Assembly: GCA_034435055.1 (NCBI GenBank)
Contig: DAOTXS010000014.1
Coordinates: forward strand, 1 to 64,000
Length of the DNA: 64,000 nt
Reading direction: 5' to 3'
Source of the DNA: DAOTXS01 sp034435055
GTDB taxonomy: Bacteria; Chloroflexota; Anaerolineae; UBA4142
Positions 7,759-16,625 of this stretch are shown here, in pieces; positions within the stretch are counted from its first letter, which is position 1, and the number at the start of each line of letters is the position of its first letter. The position numbers and the translations under genes are program-made. Below the pieces are notes generated by a model. It saw only the letters and a list, made by a program, of their open reading frames with translations, was not told where the DNA came from and did no database searches.

Positions 7759-9450
7759 TTACACCACCTCACGTGTCAATTCCATTTTCAAACGCATCTT
7801 GACGTCGTTATCGACAAAGAGCACGCTGTGATTTTGCTGAACGGGGTGAATTTCCGAACCCTCTAGCACGGCGCTTTGAACCGGCACCGCCGAATCGCCA
7901 TGGGTCGATGATTCCAAATCCAACTTTTTCCACCGACGCTGTTCATCGCGCTGAACCTTGACTTGGGTAATCGTGCGGACGCCGTACCCAATAATTGAGA
8001 TGGTAGGCACGCGCGCACGTGTTCCAACCTGACGCCAATAGTCGCGCGCATTTCTCAAATGCGGACGCTGGGCTTCACTGACCCAGGTTTCATCGGTGTA
8101 AACGTCAATCGGTTGATTGTGCTGATCAAAGACACACGCATACGTCGGTAAAATTTGATAAACCGAAGGAAAGGTCGCGGCGATTTCTCGAAAGCGATCA
8201 CCTAAAATACCGAAGGGTAGCATATCGGGTCCCAGAATTAATTGCGCCAACGCCGGCGGCGTACCGATTTGTGGACCGCCCATCAAAATCAATCGTCCAA
8301 CTTTGCGCTCGCCACCCAAACAACTAAGATAGTAACGACTGACAAGACACCCCAAACTATGCGCGATGATGGTGATTGGCGGTTTGACCTGCCACTGCTC
8401 GATGGCTTCACCCAATCGCCGCGCGGATTGACGCACATCTTGACGCCAATCATAACCAAATTCGAGCAAGTCTTTGCCGCGCTGATAACCCAACCCTTCT
8501 TCCAGATAATCGCCTAACCGGCTGTACGCATCGATCTTGACAAAGTTGGGCACGATCACGACTTCTTGGATGACACCGCGCGCCTGCATTGGTTTGGTTT
8601 CCGGCAAACGAAAAATTTCCGGCTGAGTGAGAATGAGCCGCGGATTGGGCCAAACACGTTCGCTCCCCAGCCACAACTCTGAACCCGATAATCCCGGGAC
8701 AAACACCACTGGCTGGCGCGCGCCCGCACCCGCGCGAATCGGCACATCCACGATGGTCAGATCATCCGGCTTGAACGCCGGTTTGAAAATGAGCCGCGCA
8801 TCCCCAATGCGAATTGCCTCTCCCATTTCAAGTCGCTGCTCTTCGATGCGTCGATTGCCCAGCCAGGTTCCGTTGACGCTTCCCACATCACGCACGATAA
8901 ACATTTCACCGCGCCGCTCGATGCGCGCGTGACGCCGTGACACTTTGGGATCATCGAGATAGATATCGCTCCGCGGATCGCGTCCGATGGTTAGCACATC
9001 TTCGGCGAGCGCCACTTCCCACGTTCGGTTGGCTGTGTGGATTGTCAACCGCGCGACATTGGTGTCGTTCAACGTCATTGCAACGGTGGCTTGAGACAGT
9101 GTCGCTTCCAAGTTTGCTGCATCGACGCGCACCACGTCCGGCGCGCGGTTCAAGGGCGTCGTTTCAAAACGGAGGCAACTATCCCCCAGCTTGATAACAT
9201 CGCCGGGTTTGAGCGCGGCTTGCTCGATGCGGATATCGTTGACGGACGTTCCATTGGCTGATCCCAAATCGGTGATGGTGTAGCCGTCATCCGCCGCGTC
9301 GATGCGCGCATGAGTCCGCGACACTTTGGGATCTTGAAGCGTGATTTGATTTGTGGTTGCGCGTCCCAGGGTAACGCTCGCGGCGGGCAGGGCAAATTCC
9401 TGCGCTGAACCATTCGCGAGCAACAGCACTAATTTACCGGGAGTTGACAT
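7759..9450 (-). CDS. FHA-FHA-alpha/beta hydrolase (LCAT-like) fusion
   Basis: A 563-residue fusion. Two FHA domains (about 8-98 and 133-222; LGRATTNQI, SRTHARID, IGRDPRSDIY, SRRHARIER) precede a hydrolase domain similar to lecithin:cholesterol acyltransferase. That domain starts at VVFVPGLSGSELW and has the nucleophile elbow AHSLGCLVSRYY (Ser about residue 367), an acid within the VYTDETW region or near it, and a C-terminal His in QNHSVLFV. LCAT-like enzymes transfer or hydrolyse acyl groups of lipids. It has no signal peptide, so it acts inside. It is the first gene of the kinase operon, suggesting a lipid-acting effector recruited by phosphothreonine. Confidence 0.88.
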   Translation of the reverse strand: MSTPGKLVLLLANGSAQEFALPAASVTLGRATTNQITLQDPKVSRTHARIDAADDGYTITDLGSANGTSVNDIRIEQAALKPGDVIKLGDSCLRFETTPLNRAPDVVRVDAANLEATLSQATVAMTLNDTNVARLTIHTANRTWEVALAEDVLTIGRDPRSDIYLDDPKVSRRHARIERRGEMFIVRDVGSVNGTWLGNRRIEEQRLEMGEAIRIGDARLIFKPAFKPDDLTIVDVPIRAGAGARQPVVFVPGLSGSELWLGSERVWPNPRLILTQPEIFRLPETKPMQARGVIQEVVIVPNFVKIDAYSRLGDYLEEGLGYQRGKDLLEFGYDWRQDVRQSARRLGEAIEQWQVKPPITIIAHSLGCLVSRYYLSCLGGERKVGRLILMGGPQIGTPPALAQLILGPDMLPFGILGDRFREIAATFPSVYQILPTYACVFDQHNQPIDVYTDETWVSEAQRPHLRNARDYWRQVGTRARVPTISIIGYGVRTITQVKVQRDEQRRWKKLDLESSTHGDSAVPVQSAVLEGSEIHPVQQNHSVLFVDNDVKMRLKMELTREVV

Positions 9451-9480
9451 CCAGACCTCCTACCCTGTTCATAAATACAA

Positions 9481-9509
9481 TCGCCAACGCCCGTGGAGGA
9501 CGTTGGCGA
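9481..9509 (-). terminator. Hairpin after the methyltransferase gene
   Basis: A perfect 9-bp stem (9481-9489 with 9501-9509) lies in the 202-bp gap between the methyltransferase stop and the FHA-hydrolase start. The minus strand continues with a weak T-rich stretch, so it may be a terminator. Nothing else is evident in the gap. Confidence 0.4.
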
Positions 9510-9652
9510 AAGAATTTCAATTCGGGCGCAAAGTCGTTGGTCAGCCGCATCCAGACCGATACTCAGCGCCGCGTCACGCTATTACTCATCTGCAATTATC
9601 TTAGCACGCTTTCACAGGCAAGTCAACCAATCTTGAAAAATCTTACGCCGCT

Positions 9653-10420
9653 TTATACGATAGCAATCACAACTAAATCCGGCGATTGCGCGGCATCAAA
9701 TGGTTCGCCTTGTAAATTTCCGTAGAATTCGATTTCACGAAAGCCGGCACGATCCAAAAGATTTCCGATTTCCGATTTCTGATACGGTCGTTGTGGCGTA
9801 CTTTGCACCTGCACCGACCACGTGCCGTTTTCGTTTTTTGTGAACAAGGCGATATTGAACGTAACCAGTTCTGCGCCATAATCCGCGAATCGCCACACCA
9901 ACGTCTCGCGATTTTGCAGAATGCCTGAATTGACCGTGAACCAACGTGGCTTTTCTTTCCAGCGTTTGTCATAGTTCAAGTTGTGCAGAATCAGCACGCC
10001 GCCAGCCCGCAAACAATCGCGCATATTTTTCAAACTCAACAGCGCATCCTCGTCGCTCAAGACGTGGACAAACGAGTTGCCCAAACACAAGATCGCATCG
10101 AATTTTTTTTGCACCGTCGCGCGCAAATCTTGAAATCGCGCGGTGTGAAACGAGAGCGATAACCCGGCGCGCGCGGCATTCATTTGTGCGCGCGCAATCA
10201 TCGTCGCGCTAATGTCTGCGCCGGTGACTTGATAGCCGCGTTGCGCCAGCGCAATCGAATGACCGCCGGTGCCGCACGCCGCATCAAGAATCGTGCGAAC
10301 GTGATCACGTTTCAACGTTACCTCGATGAACGGCAATTCGATGGCGAGCCGGCTTTGCCAGTCCGTCATCATATCGAAAAATTCGGCAAGGCGATCATAG
10401 AATTCAGTTTCGGTGAGCAA
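9653..10420 (-). CDS. Class I SAM-dependent methyltransferase
   Basis: A 255-residue soluble methyltransferase. The SAM-binding motif I is TILDAACGTGGHS (about residues 43-55), followed by the acidic motif II VTGADIS, motif III FDAILCLGNSFVHV and post-motif GGVLILHNLNYDK. These give a complete Rossmann-type methyltransferase core with a C-terminal beta extension. The substrate cannot be read from the sequence. It is preceded on the same strand by a glycosidase gene, separated by a family B repeat that fills the whole gap. Confidence 0.88.
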   Translation of the reverse strand: MLTETEFYDRLAEFFDMMTDWQSRLAIELPFIEVTLKRDHVRTILDAACGTGGHSIALAQRGYQVTGADISATMIARAQMNAARAGLSLSFHTARFQDLRATVQKKFDAILCLGNSFVHVLSDEDALLSLKNMRDCLRAGGVLILHNLNYDKRWKEKPRWFTVNSGILQNRETLVWRFADYGAELVTFNIALFTKNENGTWSVQVQSTPQRPYQKSEIGNLLDRAGFREIEFYGNLQGEPFDAAQSPDLVVIAIV

Positions 10421-10434
10421 GGGTTACTCCATTT

Positions 10435-10514
10435 GTCATTGCGAGCGAAGCGAAGCAATCTTTCAAAGCGCTATGAGAGATTGCTTCGGCGTAAAATTCA
10501 CGCCTCGCAATGAC
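10435..10514. repeat. Dispersed palindrome, family B (MITE/REP-like)
   Basis: Second copy of the family B element, with the same 11-bp inverted ends as the copy at 2883-2970. It occupies nearly the entire gap between the glycosidase stop (10517) and the methyltransferase start (10420), so it would be transcribed if the two are co-expressed. Confidence 0.75.
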
Positions 10515-10516
10515 AA

Positions 10517-12244
10517 TCAAGGACACGCTATTGGATACGCCGCAAACGCGCAGAACGATGGTTTGGGTGTTTGCTTATCCGTGCCGAACAAGCCCCAAAA
10601 GCCCGGCACACCATCCGCGCCGATCACGTCGTGGTACTGATACCAAAAAATTTTATCGATTGCCGGCGCGTCGGCAGACAAAATATCAAAGCTCGATTTC
10701 AAGTACTGCGCTTGCGTCGCTTGTTCGATTGCCAACGGCGGCGCGCCGCGCTCGTTCTTCGCGCTGTTCCAACCGATTTCCGTCACCCAAATTCGCCGGT
10801 TCACATCGCCGAACTGACGCATCGTGCGCGCAAACTTGTCGACGATAGTGCGATCTCCCTTTGTCGCATCGAGTTGATCCGGTGCGCGCAAATAAATTGC
10901 CGGGTCGAGGGGATGTTTGTCGCTAAAGTACAGATGCAACGCAAAAATGTCAAACGGACGACTGCCACCGTGATCGGCGTTCAAACTTGAATAGACCTGT
11001 GCCAGATACTCTTTGGAATCGTGCCAACCGCTCCCCAAGCCACCGAAAACAAGTTTGGCGTTCAGATGCGCCGCGCCGAGAAAGCGATATGAATCGACCA
11101 ACAACGCGGCGTAATCGTGCGGTTCGATGCGCAAGTTCGGCAGGTTCGGTTCGTTCCACAATTCCCAGAACGTTACCCGGTCTTTGAAATGCGTCGCGTA
11201 CCACCAAACATTTTCCGTGAACTCGCGACGATACGCTGGCGAATTTTCGATGGGGCGCACAAGCGTTTCTTGATTCAACAAACCCAGCACACTGATTCCC
11301 GCCGCACACAACGAATCGATCATCCGGTCGTACTCTTGCTCGAGCGAGTACGGAGAATGCGGATCGGGTTGGCGAAAACCGAGACGCACCCAATTTGCGT
11401 TCGCGGCAATCAATCCGCGTAATGCTTGCACATCGCCCGCGCGAATGATCGGATACCACGCGCCATTCACAATTTCGTGCGACGGCAGATGCACCCCTTT
11501 TTTGCCGGCATCGCGATTACCGCACACGACCGCCGGCGTGTTGTAACGCCAAATTCGCAAATCATCGAGCCAAACATTTTTCGTCGCGACGAACGCAATC
11601 CACAGATTCGCGTAACCGTTCCAGCCATTCGCCCACACGTCGAACCGCGACCACGCCGGGATTGCTGTTTGCCATTTCAGTACTGAAAAATTTTCGCCGT
11701 CGGTCGAAATGCCGACACCGAAATCGATGGCGTTCAGCAAGGTGAATTGCGTGAGCAAATCGCGTGCGTGAGTCAGATCGAACGGACCGCAAATGAGCCA
11801 CGCGTTTGGTTGCGGCACGAGCGATTGTTTGCCGCTCCACGCGTGCGCAGTATCTTGCGCCCAGCCGCGCGTTGCGCATCGCGGATCGGGAAATGATTTT
11901 TCCGCGTCGTCGTTCAACAATAATTCCCAGTTATCGACGAGGTCGCTGGACTTGGGACGCGGTTCCGCGCGTGATGGTGCGAAATTCGCTGAAGGTGAAG
12001 AAATCGGCGCGCGCATCGATTGCCATTGCAAAGTCAATGTGGCGGTGGGCGGAAGATTTGCGGAAATGATTTTGAATGACGCCGAATCGCGTTCGCGCGT
12101 CAAGACAATTTTGCCGTGAAACTGCACGGGGGAACTCGCCGTTAAAACGGGAGGCGGCATCATCGGCACGGCGGATGATGTGGACGCACCCAAGTCATTC
12201 GCACACGCAACGAGAAGAAGCATAAAAAATGACGCACATCGCAT
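10517..12244 (-). CDS. Secreted clan GH-A glycoside hydrolase-like lipoprotein
   Basis: A 575-residue exported protein. The N terminus MRCASFFMLLLVACA fits a lipoprotein signal with the lipid-attached Cys at about residue 14. A beta-sandwich carbohydrate-binding-like region (about 45-250; CGPFDLTHARD, VWANGWNGYA, WLDDLRIWRY) precedes a TIM-barrel domain (about 265-575). The two clan GH-A glutamates are visible: WELWNEPN (acid/base) and WVTEIGWN (nucleophile). GH39- or GH5-like activity on a beta-glycan is likely, but the exact family cannot be fixed by eye. Confidence 0.85.
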   Translation of the reverse strand: MRCASFFMLLLVACANDLGASTSSAVPMMPPPVLTASSPVQFHGKIVLTRERDSASFKIISANLPPTATLTLQWQSMRAPISSPSANFAPSRAEPRPKSSDLVDNWELLLNDDAEKSFPDPRCATRGWAQDTAHAWSGKQSLVPQPNAWLICGPFDLTHARDLLTQFTLLNAIDFGVGISTDGENFSVLKWQTAIPAWSRFDVWANGWNGYANLWIAFVATKNVWLDDLRIWRYNTPAVVCGNRDAGKKGVHLPSHEIVNGAWYPIIRAGDVQALRGLIAANANWVRLGFRQPDPHSPYSLEQEYDRMIDSLCAAGISVLGLLNQETLVRPIENSPAYRREFTENVWWYATHFKDRVTFWELWNEPNLPNLRIEPHDYAALLVDSYRFLGAAHLNAKLVFGGLGSGWHDSKEYLAQVYSSLNADHGGSRPFDIFALHLYFSDKHPLDPAIYLRAPDQLDATKGDRTIVDKFARTMRQFGDVNRRIWVTEIGWNSAKNERGAPPLAIEQATQAQYLKSSFDILSADAPAIDKIFWYQYHDVIGADGVPGFWGLFGTDKQTPKPSFCAFAAYPIACP

Positions 12245-12284
12245 ACGCTAAAATTCAGCGAGGCGGGATTGCCCCGCCCCGTCA

Positions 12285-13910
12285 TCAATTTCTGAACGCA
12301 TTCGTCAAACGGACTCGTTCTTGATACGCGCACAATTCTTGTTCGATGCGTCGTGTGTCCCAATGAAAATAGTCACGCATCATTTCCGCAACGCGCGGCG
12401 CAACCGTCAAGCCATTCCCGCGCGTTTCGGTGAGTAAATGCAAGCGGCGCTCCAACACATCGGTCACTGTCATCGCCATTTCCTGCTCGATGGCGTACGG
12501 AATCTCCGCCCAAATGTACGGCAAATCGTCGCAGATGCGGCGCACCAATTTCGGATCGCGTTTCGTAATTTCGATGACGCGCCCGGCTTCGGGTCCGTGA
12601 AAATGTACGAGATGTTCAAACACGTCGCGCGGCAAATCATTGTTCGGTGCATCGCCGTTCCCTTCGACAATCGGAATCTTGGCGGTCTGGCACTTGCGTT
12701 TGGCTACGACGTTAAACTGATCGCGCAATTGGTACGCGACCACATTGACGCACTGCTCTGCCATCGAACGATACGTCGTCAGCTTGCCGCCGGCAATCGA
12801 AACGAGACCGGATGCACTTGTCCAAATTTCATGCTCGCGCGATGTCTGGCTCGCGCTTTTGCCTGCCTCACAAATGAGTGGACGCAAACCGGCGTAGGTG
12901 CTGATGACATCGGCGCGCGTGAGTGGGGTTGCGGGAAAGGCGTGATTCGTCGCCGCAATCACATAATCGACATCCGCGGCGTCGGCGTGAACGTGGTCGT
13001 AATCGTCAGTGTAGTCGGTGTCGGTCGTGCCGATGATTTGAAAGTTGCCCCAGGGAATCGCAAAGAGTAAACGCCCATCGGCGATGTTGGGAAATGCTAC
13101 CGCGCTATCGCCGCCAACTTTGCGGAGCGCACATGGGACGATGATGTGAATACCTTTCGTCGGGCGCATTCGCTTGGGCGACCCAGGATCATCCCATTGG
13201 GTTAGCGTGTCTGTCCACACGCCGGTTGCATTGACAACGACGCGCGCACGAATTTCGACTTTGTCGCCAGAAAGAACATCGTGCGCGCGCACACCGATTA
13301 CGCGATTTCCTTCTTTGATCAACTCATCAACGCGTACATAATTCGCAATCGATGCGCCGTGTCGATGCGCGGAACGGATCGTTTCTAGCGTCAGCCGCGC
13401 ATCATCGACTTGACCGTCGTAATAGTACGCGCCGCCGTTGATGTTCGTGCAATCGATCCCATTCGCGCGCCGCGCGATTTCGTCGTTCGATAGCCATTCG
13501 TGATTGCGGTAGTTGCGAAAGAGCGCGAGCGCGTCGTACATCCACAAACCCAGGTTGATGACTTGTGGATGCCACGTCGTATCGCGATAAACCGGGAAGA
13601 GAAATGGCAGAGGTGTCGCCAGATGCGGAATGATATTCCATAACACGCGGCGCTCGCGACTGGCTTCAAACACCAAACCGAATTGGAACATTTCAAGGTA
13701 ACGGATGCCGCCGTGAACCAGCCGGGATGATTTCGATGAAGTGCCGCTGGCGAAATCACCTTTGTCGATGAGCGCGGTTTTGAATCCGCGCATCGCCGCA
13801 TCGCGCGCGATGCCCGCGCCGGTGATTCCACCGCCCACAACCAAAATGTCGAATTGTTCTTGACGCTGTAAATTCGCTTGCCGGGTGTTGCCGGAAAAAT
13901 TAGGGGGCAT
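12285..13910 (-). CDS. glpD: Aerobic-type glycerol-3-phosphate dehydrogenase (FAD)
   Basis: A 541-residue flavoprotein oxidising sn-glycerol-3-phosphate to dihydroxyacetone phosphate and passing electrons to quinone at the inner membrane face. It carries the FAD-binding LVVGGGITGAGIARDAA near the N terminus, the GlpD signature GTSSKSSRLVHGGIRYLE, and the C-terminal DAO_C region (AMTVTDVLERRLHL). Length matches GlpD. It follows glpABC on the same strand after a 192-bp repeat-containing gap, so the cell would have both the respiratory single-subunit and the three-subunit anaerobic enzyme. Confidence 0.93.
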   Translation of the reverse strand: MPPNFSGNTRQANLQRQEQFDILVVGGGITGAGIARDAAMRGFKTALIDKGDFASGTSSKSSRLVHGGIRYLEMFQFGLVFEASRERRVLWNIIPHLATPLPFLFPVYRDTTWHPQVINLGLWMYDALALFRNYRNHEWLSNDEIARRANGIDCTNINGGAYYYDGQVDDARLTLETIRSAHRHGASIANYVRVDELIKEGNRVIGVRAHDVLSGDKVEIRARVVVNATGVWTDTLTQWDDPGSPKRMRPTKGIHIIVPCALRKVGGDSAVAFPNIADGRLLFAIPWGNFQIIGTTDTDYTDDYDHVHADAADVDYVIAATNHAFPATPLTRADVISTYAGLRPLICEAGKSASQTSREHEIWTSASGLVSIAGGKLTTYRSMAEQCVNVVAYQLRDQFNVVAKRKCQTAKIPIVEGNGDAPNNDLPRDVFEHLVHFHGPEAGRVIEITKRDPKLVRRICDDLPYIWAEIPYAIEQEMAMTVTDVLERRLHLLTETRGNGLTVAPRVAEMMRDYFHWDTRRIEQELCAYQERVRLTNAFRN

Positions 13911-13967
13911 TGAATGTTATCCAAAATTCACGAAACGTTAATAGACTTGATGCGAAATAAAAAATCT

Positions 13968-14034
13968 CATCGCAAAGGCGCCACAAGATTTTATACAATT
14001 TTCTTTGTGTCCTTCGCGTCTTTGCGGTAAAGTT
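13968..14034. repeat. Dispersed imperfect palindrome, family A
   Basis: Family A copy in the 192-bp gap between glpC and glpD, containing GTCCTTCGCGTCTTTGCGG in the right arm. No promoter was recognised in this gap. Confidence 0.5.
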
Positions 14035-14102
14035 ATGCCGCATCAGGTCGAATAAATAATCTGTGTCATCTGCGAAATCTGTGGATGTTTTATTGGGCAA
14101 TT

Positions 14103-15362
14103 CTATTGGATTAACTTGCGCGTGTCCAAATCGTACACGCCGTACGCCGCCGCCAGAATTTCGACCGGCGCACGTCCCAGTTTGTGCGTGCCGTGTTCTA
14201 ATTGCCAGCGGCAAATTTCGGAATCGGACACGACAATCTTGGCTTCTTCACCTTGCGCGCGCACAAAACGAAACGCCTCTTCCCCCACCTTCATCGCAAT
14301 GTCGTATTTTTCGGCTTTGTAACCGTACGTCCCGGCAAGGCCACAACACTTGGCGTTTCCTTCGCGCACATCCAAGCCGGGAATCAGCGTCATCAAATCG
14401 AGCGATGGTCTGCCCATCCGGTGCGCGCGCGCTTGGCACGAGACGTGATACGGCACGACCGTTTTCAATTCACGAAAATTCGTGTCGAGTTCGCCTTGCT
14501 CGTTCAATTCGCGCAACCATTCCGAGAAATCCCACAACGCATTCTTGAGACGGTGTGTTTGATCGTTGTCGATGTCGAGCATTTCCGAGGCTTCTTCGCG
14601 CAGAACGAGCACACAACTGACGCTCGTGCCAACAATTGGTAAACCTTGGTCGGCAAATGGCAAAAGTTTGGCAAGGTTTTGCCGATACAATTTTTCAGCG
14701 GCGGGGAATTCGCCATTGTTCAACATCGGCAAGCCGCAACAATTTTGCGGCGGCACGATCACCTCGTACCCCAAATGCTCCAACACCGCGACTGCCGCTT
14801 TACCCACTTGCGGTTCATAGTAATTCGTCGAACAGCCGTGAAAGTACACGACCTTCTTGTCCGATTTCAAGCGCGGCGTGCGACGAAACCATGAAGCGAA
14901 ACTGCCTTCGGTGCTCCAATGCGGAATCGGCGCGTGACGCGCAACGCCCATTATTTTTTCCGCCATAAACCGGGTGAACGGATTGTGAAATCCCAGGTTC
15001 GCCAGTTGCGGCGCGATGTTACCAATTCGACCCAGGATTTCATTGCGTCCAAAGAACCAGTTGCGCAACGGAATCCCGCGTTCGGCGACGATTTGTGCTT
15101 TGGCGCGTGCGTTGATCTCTGCGATCTTGACACCGCTGGGACACACCTCATTGCATACGCGACACGCCGAACAATAATCTACCGAAATATCCGGCGATTT
15201 GAGTTGTCCCGATTCGCGGAAACGTTGCGCTTGCGGTCCCGCGTACTTGGGACCGGGAAATTTATCGGTGACTGCCGCGACCGGGCAGTACGTCGTACAC
15301 ACATTACATTTGATACACTCGTCGAGCGTCATACCGACGGAATGCCACGATGCCGTATGCAT
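14103..15362 (-). CDS. glpC: Anaerobic glycerol-3-phosphate dehydrogenase, iron-sulfur subunit C
   Basis: A 419-residue membrane-associating iron-sulfur subunit that takes electrons from GlpAB to quinone. Two [4Fe-4S] motifs are seen near the N terminus (CIKCNVCTTYCP and CSACRVCNEVCPSG), followed by two CCG (cysteine-rich) domains with NCCGLPMLNNG and KCCGLAGTYG. This is the HdrD-like architecture of GlpC. The start at 15362 follows AGAGGAG and lies 12 bp after the glpB stop, so it is co-transcribed with glpAB. It is one of three CCG-family proteins in the window. Confidence 0.93.
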   Translation of the reverse strand: MHTASWHSVGMTLDECIKCNVCTTYCPVAAVTDKFPGPKYAGPQAQRFRESGQLKSPDISVDYCSACRVCNEVCPSGVKIAEINARAKAQIVAERGIPLRNWFFGRNEILGRIGNIAPQLANLGFHNPFTRFMAEKIMGVARHAPIPHWSTEGSFASWFRRTPRLKSDKKVVYFHGCSTNYYEPQVGKAAVAVLEHLGYEVIVPPQNCCGLPMLNNGEFPAAEKLYRQNLAKLLPFADQGLPIVGTSVSCVLVLREEASEMLDIDNDQTHRLKNALWDFSEWLRELNEQGELDTNFRELKTVVPYHVSCQARAHRMGRPSLDLMTLIPGLDVREGNAKCCGLAGTYGYKAEKYDIAMKVGEEAFRFVRAQGEEAKIVVSDSEICRWQLEHGTHKLGRAPVEILAAAYGVYDLDTRKLIQ

Positions 15363-15374
15363 GAACTCCTCTAC

Positions 15375-16625
15375 CTATTTGCTTGCGTTTTGCGCCGCCG
15401 CAATGCCGGTCGCAATCGCAATACCTTCGAAACTACGTTCCACAATCGGATCCGCGTGCGCGAGCAGATTCCCTGCCGCCCACACATTCGCGAACACGCG
15501 CACACCTTTTTCAGCGATGGGTTGGAACTCGTAATTGACCGGCACGCCGGCGCGGAAAATGGGATGACCCGCCGGATCGAAAAAGCGCGCGCGAAACCAT
15601 TGTCCACGATTTGCTGGCGCGGCAAGCGGCAAATTGAAAATCGTTTCCCACACTTTGCCAGTGTGGTCGGTGTCAATTCCGCCCCCCAAAATACCGCCGG
15701 TCGCCAACAAAAATTTTTCAGCACGATGTTTCAAGGGTCGCCCGCTGGCTTCGGTCTCGACCCACAATACGCGATCACCTTCGGCGTGAAAGCTGATCAC
15801 ATCCATATTCACGTCCACACGCACGCCGATTTTTTGCAATTGATCACGCAACGCATTGGTTAAACGAAGACCGGGCACGCTGGGTGGCAAAGTTGGAATT
15901 TCAAAAATTTCCGCGCCGATTTGCGATTGCAAATCATTCATCACTTGACTATGCACGTCGATTCCCAAAATCGCCGGCACGCCAATGCGTTCGCCGGGCT
16001 GGACCAGTTTCTTCAATTCATCAGCGAACTTGCCGCGCCGCGCCGGCTCATCGAGGATGGCTGCCAGTTGCGCCGGGTTCAAATCACGTCGCGCGGTAAT
16101 GACATCGAGCGGCAAAAGCGCGGCGCGCGTTCGATGACCTTGCTTGTGCAAATTCTCGGCAATCAATGCCGGGTAGAAATCGCGCATCCCGCCCAAGCCG
16201 ACAATCAGCATCGGTTCAGTGCGTCGCAAATCGCCGGCAACCTGCGCTTGCGGCGCAAGAAAGGTTGGGCGCGCCGCGCCCACCGGCGAAGGCAACCAAA
16301 GATTATCGTCATTATTTACCGCACCGACGTACGGCAAATTTATTTTGCGCGTCAACGCGACGAAATTTTTTAGCGCATCGTCTAGCTTTGAAATCGCGTA
16401 CGGATGCTTGGGTTGCGCACTCACCAAATCGCGGAGCGTTTCCAGCGGACGATTGACCGGCGTTGCCGCGTCCGGATAATAACCCAACACATCGATACTG
16501 CCAGCGTGCCAATGCGTCGCACCCAAACCTTTGGCGATAATTTTGACCGAGCGCCCGGCTTGCGCCGCGGTGTACGCGGCAAACAAGCCAGCCAGTCCCG
16601 CGCCGATAACAAGGAGATCAGTCAT
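15375..16625 (-). CDS. glpB: Anaerobic glycerol-3-phosphate dehydrogenase subunit B
   Basis: A 416-residue flavoprotein subunit, beginning with a dinucleotide-binding motif (LLVIGAGLAGLFAAY) and containing GSIDVLGY and the C-terminal GNLLAHADPIVERSFEGIAIATG typical of GlpB. It pairs with GlpA and GlpC in the three-subunit anaerobic enzyme that oxidises glycerol-3-phosphate with menaquinone. Its start overlaps the end of glpA by 8 bp, which indicates translational coupling. Confidence 0.92.
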   Translation of the reverse strand: MTDLLVIGAGLAGLFAAYTAAQAGRSVKIIAKGLGATHWHAGSIDVLGYYPDAATPVNRPLETLRDLVSAQPKHPYAISKLDDALKNFVALTRKINLPYVGAVNNDDNLWLPSPVGAARPTFLAPQAQVAGDLRRTEPMLIVGLGGMRDFYPALIAENLHKQGHRTRAALLPLDVITARRDLNPAQLAAILDEPARRGKFADELKKLVQPGERIGVPAILGIDVHSQVMNDLQSQIGAEIFEIPTLPPSVPGLRLTNALRDQLQKIGVRVDVNMDVISFHAEGDRVLWVETEASGRPLKHRAEKFLLATGGILGGGIDTDHTGKVWETIFNLPLAAPANRGQWFRARFFDPAGHPIFRAGVPVNYEFQPIAEKGVRVFANVWAAGNLLAHADPIVERSFEGIAIATGIAAAQNASK

